Assembly: GCF_003284725.1 (NCBI RefSeq)
Contig: NZ_PGTO01000017.1
Span: forward strand, 16,550 to 80,549
Length of the DNA stretch: 64,000 nucleotides
Direction: 5' to 3'
Origin: Paramagnetospirillum kuznetsovii
Lineage (GTDB): Bacteria; Pseudomonadota; Alphaproteobacteria; Rhodospirillales; Magnetospirillaceae
Below the pieces are notes generated by a model, which saw only the letters and a list, made by a program, of their open reading frames with translations, had not been told where the DNA came from and ran no database searches. Both the position numbers and the translations under genes were made by a program. This document shows positions 7,007 to 14,704 of this stretch, one piece after another. Numbering within the stretch: position 1 is the stretch's first letter; the number at the start of each line of letters is the position of its first letter.

Positions 7007-7363
7007 ATGGATCGCTCCCTGATTACCGTCGCGGAAACCACAGCCTTCGCCCGCAGGGCGGATAAGCTGCTGTCCGCCGACGAACGCAACGAACTGATTA
7101 CCTTTCTGGCCGAGAACCCTGAGGCCGGTGACGAAATCACCGGAACCGGCGGGGTCCGCAAAGTCAGGTTCGCCGCCAAGGGTAAGGGCAAGTCCGGCGG
7201 TGCGAGGGTCATCTACTACTTCTTCGACCGGGCCAGCCCGCTCTACGCGGTATTCATTTACGGCAAGGGCGAGCAGGCAGATCTATCGCCGGATCAGGTG
7301 AAGGCGGTGGCCGGATTCGCGGCAGGCATCAAGGCGACGGCAAAGGCACGGAGGACAGAATGA
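7007..7363 (+). CDS. RelE/HigB-2-like toxin
   Basis: 118 residues. The segment LLSADERNELITFLAENPEAGDEITGTGGVRKVRFAA and the later ARVIYYFF and LYAVFIYGKGEQADLS are typical of RelE-superfamily toxins of the HigB-2 type, which cut mRNA at the ribosome. Its stop overlaps the start of the antitoxin gene by 4 nt (7360-7363). No ribosome binding site precedes the ATG. The gene order of toxin first fits the family. Confidence 0.85.
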   Translation: MDRSLITVAETTAFARRADKLLSADERNELITFLAENPEAGDEITGTGGVRKVRFAAKGKGKSGGARVIYYFFDRASPLYAVFIYGKGEQADLSPDQVKAVAGFAAGIKATAKARRTE

Positions 7364-7668
7364 GCGTCAAGAAGGATGTTAGCGACGAGCTGGTCGCGGC
7401 AATGGGCGAAGCTCTGGCGATAGCCACGGGCGAGGCGGCACCTGCCGCTGTCCACCGGGTCGAGGTGATGCTGGATGTGGATGTACGCGCCATCCGCACC
7501 CGGCTGGGCATGTCCCGCGAGCAGTTTGCCAAGCGGTTCCGGTTCCCCACTCGCACGGTGCAGGAATGGGAGCAGGGCCGCCGCCGCCCCGACCAGTCGG
7601 CCAGGGCCTACTTAACCGTCATCGAGCGGAACCCGAAGGCCGTCGAGGATGCCCTATCGGCACCATAA
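7360..7668 (+). CDS. XRE-family antitoxin, cognate of the RelE-like toxin
   Basis: 102 residues. The C-terminal half holds a helix-turn-helix (IRTRLGMSREQFAKRFRFPTRTVQEWEQGRRRPDQSARAYL), the DNA-binding part of HigA-2-type antitoxins. The N-terminal part, Ala- and Glu-rich, should bind the toxin. It is translationally coupled to the toxin by an ATGA overlap and probably binds the two repeats at 6943-6996. Confidence 0.85.
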   Translation: MSVKKDVSDELVAAMGEALAIATGEAAPAAVHRVEVMLDVDVRAIRTRLGMSREQFAKRFRFPTRTVQEWEQGRRRPDQSARAYLTVIERNPKAVEDALSAP

Positions 7669-7743
7669 CGGCTGCCCCTCGCTGTGTGGCTCGCAGCGGA
7701 TTGTTGGCCGTGTACGTCTTGCGCCACGATAGGAACGTCCTTA

Positions 7744-7793
7744 GCCGGAGGGGTGGAAGGATCGATAGTCCGTCTCCTCCGGCAGCCAAGGCG
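7744..7793 (+). repeat. 50-bp direct repeat, right copy
   Basis: Second copy of the sequence at 6837-6886, with three mismatches. Here it is not part of an intact gene, so it is a copied piece of the WYL gene's 3' end. The pair suggests that the cassette arrived by recombination or that a segment was duplicated and then diverged. Confidence 0.8.
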
Positions 7794-7839
7794 CATTCCA
7801 CCCGCTCCTAGGCATAGATGAGCCGATCAGGCGTGGCTT

Positions 7840-8235
7840 TCATTTCGTGACCATGGTGAGGTCGGCGATGAAGGCCCCCCGGCTCTGATGCCGGGCAGCG
7901 GCTAGGTCATCAAGCCGGCGCAGAATGCGCTTTGGCAGGGTGATATTGACACGCTCGATGCTGTCGTCGAACAAAGCCTGGTCCAGATCAACAACGCCGA
8001 CGGTCCAACCCTCATATCCGGACAAACGGCGAGCATCTTCAAGCTTCGTGGGAGATGGAACCGGCATGCCGGCATCCAGGGCAGCATCGATCCATGCCGC
8101 CGCGGCCTCCCTAGCGCCGTCCAAAGCCTCGTCCAAACTGTCCCCCGCCGAAAAACAACCCGGCAGATCGGGGACTACCACGCCGAACGCCGTGGTGTCG
8201 GAGCCTTCTTCGATCAGAATGGGATAGCGCATCAT
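7840..8235 (-). CDS. hicB: HicB-family antitoxin
   Basis: 131 residues. The N-terminal domain (MMRYPILIEEG, then FGVVVPDLPGCFSAGDSLDEALDGAREA) is the degraded RNase-H-like fold of HicB, and the C-terminus (NITLPKRILRRLDDLAAARHQSRGAFIADL) is a ribbon-helix-helix DNA-binding domain. It neutralises HicA and represses the operon. Its ATG overlaps the hicA stop by 4 nt (8232-8235), giving the usual hicA-hicB order. Confidence 0.9.
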   Translation of the reverse strand: MMRYPILIEEGSDTTAFGVVVPDLPGCFSAGDSLDEALDGAREAAAAWIDAALDAGMPVPSPTKLEDARRLSGYEGWTVGVVDLDQALFDDSIERVNITLPKRILRRLDDLAAARHQSRGAFIADLTMVTK

Positions 8236-8411
8236 AGGCCTGCCTGTTTGAGAATTGCTGCCACCAAAACGCTACCAAGGTCCTTCTTTGGGTGGGGCAC
8301 CACGACAATCCCTGGCTTAACCGGATGCTTGAAGACGTGATGCGATCCACGGATCCTGTCGAGGGCCCAGCCATCGGCTTCCAGGAGGCGGATTAGGTTG
8401 GCGCTTTTCAT
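8232..8411 (-). CDS. hicA: HicA-family mRNA interferase toxin
   Basis: 59 residues read directly from the minus strand: MKSANLIRLLEADGW, then GSHHVFKHP and VPHPKKDLG. These are the hallmarks of HicA, a double-stranded-RNA-binding-like toxin whose catalytic histidine is the one in GSHH. HicA cleaves mRNA until HicB binds it. The ATG at 8411 directly abuts the operator palindrome at 8412-8428, leaving little room for a leader. Confidence 0.9.
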   Translation of the reverse strand: MKSANLIRLLEADGWALDRIRGSHHVFKHPVKPGIVVVPHPKKDLGSVLVAAILKQAGL

Positions 8412-8456
8412 GTGTGTACGTTACACACGACATGCGACGGTGTCAACGCTACACAC
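8412..8456 (-). promoter_or_regulatory. Two HicB operator-like palindromes upstream of hicA
   Basis: A perfect inverted repeat GTGTGTA-cgt-TACACAC spans 8412-8428. A related site, GTGT at 8440-8443 with ACAC at 8451-8454, follows 26 bp later. The shared pattern GTGT-N5-7-ACAC just upstream of hicA fits binding by the HicB ribbon-helix-helix domain. Confidence 0.6.
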
Positions 8457-8507
8457 CCTCCCCACCGGCAATACGACGGCATTGATGCGAACGAGGTATG
8501 AAATATC

Positions 8508-8606
8508 ATGACGGGAATCAATCGACCGATCCGGAAGCTTGGTGCATTGCTGGATCTGCCCGCCGATGTTCTGGTGCAGGCCTACGAAACCCACCAGGCT
8601 GCGTAG
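8508..8606 (+). CDS. Possible 32-residue ORF
   Basis: An ATG at 8508 opens a frame coding for a short helical peptide (RKLGALLDLPADVLVQAYE). GAGG lies 11 nt upstream, slightly far. The composition is protein-like but the frame is too short to judge. It could be a remnant of a longer gene. Confidence 0.25.
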   Translation: MTGINRPIRKLGALLDLPADVLVQAYETHQAA

Positions 8607-8649
8607 TGAGAAGCCAAACCGCGAACCGGTTCGCGCAAAACTTCGCGAG

Positions 8650-8925
8650 TTACTGGTCGGGGGACTGGGCCACGACGGTATAGGCCACACCAATCCTCTT
8701 TGGCGCCGTCGCCCTGCGCTTCAAAATCTGCCCCACCACCGTCATGGCGGCCTCCCGGCTCTCAGCGGTGTGGTAGCGCAGCTGGCCCCTAGCCCCGATC
8801 CGCCCATTCCGGGTCGCCACTTGCCATTCGTCGAAGAGATCGCGGCCAACCGATACTTCGTAAAATCGCATGATATTACGACTCGGCAAACGCGCTTCCA
8901 GGCGGGTATGAAAAACATCGAACAT
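8650..8925 (-). CDS. WGR-domain protein
   Basis: 91 residues that are almost entirely one WGR domain: RFYEVSVGRDLFDEWQVATRNGRIGARGQL, with the Trp-x-x-x-x-x-x-Gly-Arg-Ile-Gly core, then a helix containing REAAMTVVGQIL. WGR domains bind nucleic acid ends in PARPs and are found alone in many plasmid proteins. GAGG lies 6 nt before the ATG at 8925. The role of the free-standing form is unknown. Confidence 0.75.
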   Translation of the reverse strand: MFDVFHTRLEARLPSRNIMRFYEVSVGRDLFDEWQVATRNGRIGARGQLRYHTAESREAAMTVVGQILKRRATAPKRIGVAYTVVAQSPDQ

Positions 8926-9075
8926 AATAGCCTCGCGGCAAAGTATAGTGCTCCAGCGAGTCTAATATGTTGCCGAATCGTTCTGCAAGGACATCCTTGT
9001 CGTTGAGAGAAGATTATCACTTGAATCTTAAGGCAACCACCGGCATGAATGGGGGAAATATAGCCGGAGGTCTAA

Positions 9076-9483
9076 ATGTCCGAGCCCGATCTCAAGTCTC
9101 TCACCACCACAATTGTAGCCGCCTTTGTCTCTGCGAATGAGCTTCCTACTAGCGATCTACCTGGGGTGATCACCCGCGTCTACAGTGCGCTCGCCAGTGT
9201 CGGCAACGCCCCGGCGCCGGTTGAGCCGGCCGTGCCGGCGGTACCCATCAAAAAGTCTGTAACGGCCGATTACCTGATCTGTCTCGAGGACGGCAAGAAG
9301 CTTAAGATGCTCAAGCGGCATCTCATGACGGCCTACGGCTTGAGCCCTGACGAATACCGCGCAAAGTGGGGTCTACCCTTGGACTATCCCATGGTGGCGC
9401 CAGCCTATGGTGCGGCGCGTTCCGAGATGGCCAAGGCCATCGGGTTGGGCACCAAGCCGCGGTCACGGAAGCCAAAGGCTTAA
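9076..9483 (+). CDS. MucR/Ros-family transcriptional regulator
   Basis: 135 residues. The core CLEDGKKLKMLKRHL, then AYGLSPDEYRAKWGLPLDYPMVAPAYGAARSEMAKAIGLG is the MucR/Ros zinc-finger-like domain typical of alphaproteobacteria. As in many MucR proteins the second zinc cysteine is replaced (CLED rather than CLEC). The N-terminal helix (LTTTIVAAFVSANEL) mediates oligomerisation in relatives. GGAGG (9065-9069) precedes the ATG. MucR proteins silence AT-rich or acquired genes, which fits this island. Confidence 0.88.
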   Translation: MSEPDLKSLTTTIVAAFVSANELPTSDLPGVITRVYSALASVGNAPAPVEPAVPAVPIKKSVTADYLICLEDGKKLKMLKRHLMTAYGLSPDEYRAKWGLPLDYPMVAPAYGAARSEMAKAIGLGTKPRSRKPKA

Positions 9484-9650
9484 TAATAAAACCCCGGCGT
9501 TACGATCTGCTCGGCGTTGAGGTCGATGATGGTCTCACGCCATGTGGCAAGCTGCACGCTGACGCCCATCCAATTGCAGCGCCGTCGCAGACAACCGCTG
9601 ATCCTGGCCGGGCTGCTGGCTATGGTCACCGAGATCTGGTGGTGGGTGAG

Positions 9651-9911
9651 ATGAGGACACTGTTTGTTTCTGGCGTGCTGCTGACGCTGTCCGCCCCGGC
9701 TATAGCCGCCGAGATCCATACCTGCTTCACGCCGGGCGAGGATTGCACCGGCTTGGTCGTGTCCGAGATCGCCGCCGCTAGGTCGGAGGTGCTGGTCCAG
9801 GCGTACAGCTTCACCAGCCCGCCCATCGTCAAGGCCTTGGTCAGGACGTCTCTCATGTTCAGCCGCTCAAAAAAACCATGCTGGCCTCATGAACCCAAGG
9901 AATGGAGTTAA
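9651..9911 (+). pseudogene. Truncated PLD-family (Nuc-like) endonuclease
   Basis: The frame starts with a signal peptide (MRTLFVSGVLLTLSAPAIA, then AEIHTCFTPGEDC) and continues with IAAARSEVLVQAYSFTSPPIVKAL, the N-terminus of plasmid-borne phospholipase-D-superfamily nucleases such as pKM101 Nuc. Similarity stops at about residue 65; neither HKD motif is present and the frame runs on into unrelated sequence up to the kinase gene. It is the 5' remnant of a lost exported nuclease. Confidence 0.7.
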
Positions 9912-9913
9912 TA

Positions 9914-10408
9914 ATGTCAAACATGATTTCGGAAGCTCCCAAAGCCAAATTGAAGATGGTACTCATGCGGGGCCTTGCTGGATCTGGCAAATCCACCTTG
10001 GCTCAAATTCTTGCATCAAGAAATGACGGTAGAGTGATTTCAGCCGATGACTTCTTTGTCGGAAGTGATGGTGTATATAGGCACGACCACACCAAGATCC
10101 GCATTGCTCATGTTGATGCGCGGCAACGAATCGAATCGGCTGTAAAAAGCGGATGTGACTATATCGTCGTAGATAACACCCATATCACTCATCGCGATAT
10201 GGAAGAGTATTTTCGCCTTGCCGCAAGTCTCAATGCTCTCGTTGAATTGATTGAACCGACGACACCCTGGGCGAAAGATCCTGATGAATGTGTGAAGCGG
10301 ACAGTACATAACGTCCCTCTCGACATCATCAAAGGGATGCTAAACCGATATCAAAGTATGGAAACTGATGAAGCGCAAATGATTGTCGCTGGAATGCGCA
10401 CTGCATAA
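9914..10408 (+). CDS. P-loop kinase, polynucleotide-kinase/N4BP2-like
   Basis: 164 residues from the ATG at 9914, preferred over 9902 because GGAG lies 7 nt upstream. Walker A is GLAGSGKST (20-28); VISADDFF is the acceptor-side aspartate motif; IVVDNTHITHRDMEEY is the conserved segment of the N4BP2-like kinase family. These relate to polynucleotide 5'-kinases and may phosphorylate nucleic acid ends or small molecules. The next gene may encode a nuclease, so the two could act together. GC content is lower than that of the neighbours. Confidence 0.75.
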   Translation: MSNMISEAPKAKLKMVLMRGLAGSGKSTLAQILASRNDGRVISADDFFVGSDGVYRHDHTKIRIAHVDARQRIESAVKSGCDYIVVDNTHITHRDMEEYFRLAASLNALVELIEPTTPWAKDPDECVKRTVHNVPLDIIKGMLNRYQSMETDEAQMIVAGMRTA

Positions 10409-10426
10409 TTGCTCGGCAAGGGAGAG

Positions 10427-10546
10427 ATGACATTAGGTTCTGCCGTCGGAATAGGGTCAATCAAGTGCAGTGCGCTGTTTGATATTCCGGCTATGCTGCC
10501 GATAGACCAGATAGAAAGCCTCTACCTTGACCTTGCGCCACTATGA
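10427..10546 (+). CDS. Possible 39-residue leader ORF before the nuclease-like gene
   Basis: The ATG at 10427 follows AAGGGAGAG directly. The frame encodes a short protein ending IESLYLDLAPL and overlaps the start of the next gene by 20 nt in another frame. It could be a leader peptide that couples translation, or the displaced N-terminus of the next protein after a frameshift. Confidence 0.35.
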   Translation: MTLGSAVGIGSIKCSALFDIPAMLPIDQIESLYLDLAPL

Positions 10547-10913
10547 ACTGGACCTGTGCGTCACCGATATCAACCGGACGCTCAAGCTATCGCTGGTCGA
10601 GCGAAAAGCATGGTTTTCAGCAATGGTGCATGAGAAGACGGCGAAAAAACACGCATCCGACTACCACCTCGTCATGAAGCACCTGGGCGAATGCTGCCGG
10701 GCTCCGACCTATGTTGGCCTGCACGGGAAGCACCCGGACAAGATCGAGTTGATTCTTGACGTATCTATGCCTGACGAAACCGTTCATGTGCTGGTCGCCG
10801 TCGTCATCCAGCTTGGTCGGAATGGGAAATACAACATCGCGTCGGCTTACTGTATCAACGATGATGAGGTCAGCCAACGCGTCGCCCGCAACTCGGTTCA
10901 CAAGATCAGATAG
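10527..10913 (+). CDS. Possible BECR-fold nuclease (PBECR-like)
   Basis: 128 residues from a TTG at 10527; an in-frame stop at 10512 rules out much extension. The middle (HASDYHLVMKHLGECCRAPTYVGLHG, then IELILDVSM and HVLVAVVIQLG, then IASAYCI) resembles the beta-sheet core of barnase/EndoU/colicin/RelE-type nucleases found in phages and polymorphic toxins. Catalytic residues cannot be assigned with certainty. It lies downstream of the P-loop kinase. The start is weak, and the upstream small ORF may belong to it. Confidence 0.4.
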   Translation: MTLRHYELDLCVTDINRTLKLSLVERKAWFSAMVHEKTAKKHASDYHLVMKHLGECCRAPTYVGLHGKHPDKIELILDVSMPDETVHVLVAVVIQLGRNGKYNIASAYCINDDEVSQRVARNSVHKIR

Positions 10914-11561
10914 GCCGAAAAAGCAGAAGGCCCGGATCGCCAGAGCGCCGAGCCTTCGGAGCGTCCAACCGAGATGCAATCCTCGATCTCTTGGGAGCCT
11001 TGCGGCTCTTAATTGCCTTCCGTTTCCGGCTGGCGCGTGGGGCAGCTGTTCCCACCTGTATGGACGTCTGAAGCTAGAATTGCTCTCTGCGCCTTCGGGA
11101 GTCAATGCCAATTCGCTATATTCAGACCTACCGTAATGGCAATAGGCCATCGGAAACCCCAATAGCGCAATAGAGATGTCCCTTGGAATTCCAAAAGGCC
11201 TATGCCTGTGCCCTCCTGCCCTTCCTGCGGTCGGTGGTGTCGGCGATCGGAGATCTGCGGCTTTCCACACATGGCGAAAGGTCGTTCAGGGCTTCGACGA
11301 GCAAGAGTTGAGCCGTCTTCGATTCAACCACGGCCATACCCTTGCTGCCAGGATCAGATCACCATGGAACCTTTCTCGACATCGGCGATTACCGGAGGTA
11401 GCGAGTTGCGATTTTGGCAACTCGGCCGGCATTAGCGATGCTCCACACCTGCAAGCACTACCAGTCGACGGGACTATAAACCAGACACTGTTGCCATTTT
11501 AGCAACCAGCCAGGGGGTACAAGGTGGTGTCGTTCCATATTCGAGGCAGATAAACATGATT
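10914..11561. other. No gene recognised
   Basis: Open frames here are either antisense to protein-like sequence or have cysteine-, arginine- and proline-rich shadow composition. A CPSCG pair is encoded near 11211, but the frame around it is not protein-like. Degenerate mobile DNA is the most likely content. Confidence 0.4.
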
Positions 11562-11861
11562 TTAGACACCAGCTTGACGACGGTTCTGCTTGATTTGCAA
11601 TCCGGCAAAACCTCGGGCATGGCGATCATGAACCAGGATCGGAAAATCCACGAATTCCGAACGTTCGCCAGAACGGTCGCGTCTGGTTGCCATGACAATG
11701 GCATCACAAACATCGGTATCTCGATGCGCTGAAGGCCCCCACTCCACCGAAAGGTCGTAGCCGATCGTCAGCGAAGCGGATTTCAGTGATTGGATATAAT
11801 GCTCGACCATCTCACGGGATTGACCCGTAAGTCGCACCACAATTTTAGATTCGAGTTCCAT
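11562..11861 (-). CDS. Hypothetical protein with a strong ribosome binding site
   Basis: 99 residues from an ATG at 11861, preceded by AGGAGGAGAAA, an excellent site. The first 60 residues (KIVVRLTGQSREMVEHYIQSLKSA and so on) look like a small alpha/beta protein. The last 35 residues are Arg-rich and less convincing, so a frameshift near 11680 is possible. No family is recognised. It shares an intergenic region with the umuC 3' end. Confidence 0.55.
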   Translation of the reverse strand: MELESKIVVRLTGQSREMVEHYIQSLKSASLTIGYDLSVEWGPSAHRDTDVCDAIVMATRRDRSGERSEFVDFPILVHDRHARGFAGLQIKQNRRQAGV

Positions 11862-11986
11862 TTTCTCCTCCTAAAAATACTATCGAATTACGTTGATAAA
11901 CGTTATTCGGATGATACCCCTTGGAGGAAATTTGGCAACGGAATTTCCTTATACAATAAGGAAGAAGCACGTCATTGCGGCATTGG

Positions 11987-13264
11987 CTACGCCTTAGCCG
12001 TAGGTATGTCATCCCAGCTGGTGGTCCAGCTCGGTGACCGATTCCCGCATTGCATCCGCCACGGCGCGTCTTCGGCGGCCAGGCCGAACCCGACGGCACC
12101 TTTTCCCATTCTGGCATTGACGGCATCCATAGCGACCATCAAGGCTGCAGGCCGTCCGTTATCCTCGATCGCCGGCGAGAACAGATCGCGCGGTATGTCC
12201 TCGGGACGAACCAGATCCAGCAGGATCACCCCGGCCTTCTTGTAGCCGTAGCCGTCGCGCCATGATGATTCCAGACCGCGAAGCGCCGAGGCGATGATCG
12301 CCGGCGTGCTCGATGTGGCCGGCGCCAGGCGTAACGTGGCGTTCAGGGCATATTGTGGCTGGTCCTTCCTAAATCGGTCTGTGTAAGCGAACACCTGAAG
12401 TGCCCCGGCTACCAAGCCCTGGCCCCGGATCTTCTCAGCCGCCCGGCTGGCGAATGAGGTCACCGCGTCGCGCACCTGATCAATATCAGTAACGGCCTGA
12501 CCGAATGATCGCGAGCAGCAGGTGGTCTGCTTGTCCGATGGCGCGCTATCCAAGGTGTGGACGGAAATCCCGCGCAATTCCATGACCGTTCGCAGCCCGA
12601 CCGCGCCCATGGTCTTTCTGATCCAGGCATCTGATGCTTGGGTAAGCTGGTATGCAGACTGAATACCGGCGAGCCCACAGTGAGAAGCGAATTGGCGGCC
12701 GATACCCCAGATATCGGCGACAGGTGTCTGCTTCAGCGCAGGTTCCAGCCACCGCGGATCAGTCGTCAGGTCCAAGGCGCCATCCGCCTTTTTGGACTTC
12801 TTTGCCAGCCGGTTGGCCAACTTGGCTAGGGTCTTGGTGGAGCCAACCCCCACTGAAACCGGTATGCCGGTCCAGCGGCGCACCGTGGCACGGACCTCAT
12901 GGCACCAGGCCGTCAGATCGGGCACTTCCATGCCGTCGAGATCCAGGAAGGCTTCGTCGATGGAATAGACCTCGATACCGGGCGAGAAGGTGGCCAGCAC
13001 CGACATGACCCGGGCTGACATGTCGCCGTAGAGTGCATAATTGCTCGACAGCATGATCAGGCCTTCACGCTCAACCAGATGCCTGAGCTTGAAGGCGGGC
13101 TCGCCCATAGGGACGCCAAGGGCCTTGGCCTCATTCGACCTGGCGACCGCGCAGCCGTCATTGTTGGACAAAATGACAACTGGCTTGCCATCAAGCGCCG
13201 GATTGAAGACCCGCTCGCATGAGACATAACAGTTATTGCAATCGACCAGGGCGTAGCGGGCCAT
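11987..13264 (-). CDS. umuC: UmuC-like Y-family DNA polymerase (Pol V catalytic subunit)
   Basis: 425 residues, the normal UmuC length. The N-terminal [18 protein letters not shown] holds the first catalytic aspartate, and [12 protein letters not shown] the second metal-binding Asp-Glu. [18 protein letters not shown] and WGIGRQ follow, then a little-finger domain and a C-terminal UmuC tail. It performs error-prone translesion synthesis with cleaved UmuD. It lies 9 bp downstream of umuD and shares its SOS-controlled promoter. Plasmid-borne umuDC copies such as mucAB and rumAB are a well-known parallel. Confidence 0.95.
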   Translation of the reverse strand: MARYALVDCNNCYVSCERVFNPALDGKPVVILSNNDGCAVARSNEAKALGVPMGEPAFKLRHLVEREGLIMLSSNYALYGDMSARVMSVLATFSPGIEVYSIDEAFLDLDGMEVPDLTAWCHEVRATVRRWTGIPVSVGVGSTKTLAKLANRLAKKSKKADGALDLTTDPRWLEPALKQTPVADIWGIGRQFASHCGLAGIQSAYQLTQASDAWIRKTMGAVGLRTVMELRGISVHTLDSAPSDKQTTCCSRSFGQAVTDIDQVRDAVTSFASRAAEKIRGQGLVAGALQVFAYTDRFRKDQPQYALNATLRLAPATSSTPAIIASALRGLESSWRDGYGYKKAGVILLDLVRPEDIPRDLFSPAIEDNGRPAALMVAMDAVNARMGKGAVGFGLAAEDAPWRMQCGNRSPSWTTSWDDIPTAKA

Positions 13265-13273
13265 GGCTGGCCA

Positions 13274-13774
13274 CTACCGCTTGGCCAGGGCTGAGACACT
13301 GAAGGTGACCACGCCCCAGATTTGCACGCCTTCATCAGGATTGGCAGATGCCAGCTCCCAGCCGCACGCAGTCTTGCGCATCTGCTTGACCGTCAACCCG
13401 CCATCCAGGGTGGCCACCACCACGTCGCCATCATGCGGCTGTACCGACCGGTCCACCACCAGCAGGTCGCCGTTTTGGATGCCGGCGCCGGTCATGGAAT
13501 CGCCATCGGCGCGGCAGAAAAAGGTCGCCGCCGGTCGCTTGACCATCAGCTGGTGCAGATCCAGCTGGCCTTCCAAGTGGTCGTCGGCCGGCGAGGGGAA
13601 TCCAGCGGCCACCAGGGCCGAGTAGATCGGCGCCGTGGCATTCTTCAGGACACTTTGGCCCCGACTGGGACCGTCAGGTCCAGAGGGCACAAGGTGATCG
13701 CCCGGGCTGAATCCTCGCGCCGAGGCGCGGTGAGTGCCCGGCGGCAGGGGACAGGTGGAATCATGTGTGAACAT
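13274..13774 (-). CDS. umuD: UmuD-like SOS mutagenesis protein (S24 peptidase)
   Basis: About 166 residues from the ATG at 13774. AAGFPSPADD holds the self-cleavage Ala-Gly site, CRADGDSMTGAGI the catalytic serine, and LDGGLTVKQM the catalytic lysine. Cleavage on RecA filaments gives UmuD', the partner of UmuC. The N-terminal tail before the cleavage site is long. The SOS box overlaps the ATG at 13774, so either the message is almost leaderless or translation starts at the GTG at 13690, which would give about 138 residues, the usual family size. Confidence 0.92.
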   Translation of the reverse strand: MFTHDSTCPLPPGTHRASARGFSPGDHLVPSGPDGPSRGQSVLKNATAPIYSALVAAGFPSPADDHLEGQLDLHQLMVKRPAATFFCRADGDSMTGAGIQNGDLLVVDRSVQPHDGDVVVATLDGGLTVKQMRKTACGWELASANPDEGVQIWGVVTFSVSALAKR

Positions 13775-13810
13775 GAGGAGAACATACCGCCAGGCGGCGC
13801 GGGGAATCAA
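13769..13810 (-). promoter_or_regulatory. umuDC promoter with LexA box
   Basis: On the minus strand, TTGATT (13810-13805) and TATGTT (13786-13781) form -35 and -10 boxes 18 bp apart. GTTC-N7-GTTC, the alphaproteobacterial LexA consensus, lies at 13783-13769 and overlaps the -10 box. LexA bound there would block transcription. The predicted start site is near 13775. Confidence 0.8.
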
Positions 13811-14026
13811 GATCGCAAGCGCCGCTGAAGGAAATGATTGAGGTGGGCAAGAGCGGGAATAAAATTAATAAATACATTAAATATCTCGTTGCGCCGATAA
13901 ACGGAATACGACATATTCTCCTTACGGCATCGAGAATATTCGCGACGGAGGGCCAGCAGATGAAGACCGGCAAACAGCACAAGCCACGAAGCCACAAATC
14001 AGGGTGTGACCCACCAGGGGAGCTTC

Positions 14027-14108
14027 TGCTGCGCCAGTCACACCAGTGACAAGCGGTCAGAGGGTTACCCACCACCATCACCAGGGCGCCTTTTGCTGCG
14101 CCAGTCAC
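14027..14108 (+). repeat. Imperfect tandem repeat, about 67-bp period
   Basis: TGCTGCGCCAGTCAC occurs at 14027-14041 and 14094-14108. Upstream of each copy lies a related ACCCACCA...CAGGG segment. The duplication sits in the leader region of the DUF7695 gene and could be regulatory or simple slippage. Confidence 0.6.
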
Positions 14109-14140
14109 TTTGGTAAACCACACTGCGAGAGGAGTAGAAT

Positions 14141-14704
14141 ATGCGCCACATCACTCGTAACGCCATTCGCTGTCACTCCTGCGGCGGCATCGCCGAATCT
14201 CGTAGCCGCCACCATATGGCCCACTGCACCTGCGGCCTCGTGGCCGCCGATGGCGGCATGGAATATCTGCGGCGTGTTTGTGATGCCGAGTTCCAAGAAT
14301 TGTCTACGTTCGTCTACGACACGTCTGCTTTCCAGGCTTTGGTCTGGTTGGGCGACGAACCGCGCCAATGCCTGCTTATCGAGGTCGACCGCGATAGCTA
14401 TGAGACGCTGACCGCCGAGGCGCTGCACAGGCAAGATGGCGTCACCGGCGAGTACCTCTCTCGAGTCGAAGTTCAGACGAAAAACGGGCGCCTTCAGGCT
14501 GTGGCCAGAATGGATGTCACGCTCATCTGCTGGGCCGGCGAGAGCTCAATGCCCGACCTAAAATTCTTGAGCACGGATGCAATGCGCAAGGGGCTGATTG
14601 GCCGGGCCCGCGCAGCCGGATTTATGGACGGTGATGAGCTTGACGACATGCCGCTGGACGAGCTTTGGGCTCATGTCCGGCGCCTCGAAGCGCAGGAAAA
14701 ATGA
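14141..14704 (+). CDS. DUF7695 zinc-ribbon protein
   Basis: 187 residues. The first 45 residues (IRCHSCGGIAESRSRHHMAHCTCGLVAADGG, followed by YLRR) match DUF7695, a small four-cysteine/histidine domain of unknown function. The following 140 residues are not recognised and include a segment like an alpha/beta domain (VYDTSAFQALVWLG). AGAGGAG precedes the ATG. The stop overlaps the start of the metallophosphoesterase gene (14701-14704), so the two are translated together. Confidence 0.65.
   Translation: MRHITRNAIRCHSCGGIAESRSRHHMAHCTCGLVAADGGMEYLRRVCDAEFQELSTFVYDTSAFQALVWLGDEPRQCLLIEVDRDSYETLTAEALHRQDGVTGEYLSRVEVQTKNGRLQAVARMDVTLICWAGESSMPDLKFLSTDAMRKGLIGRARAAGFMDGDELDDMPLDELWAHVRRLEAQEK

Noticed and set aside
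10617..11270. 217-codon minus-strand open frame
   Set aside because: It is antisense to the nuclease-like gene and has Arg/Pro-rich shadow composition with no ribosome binding site.
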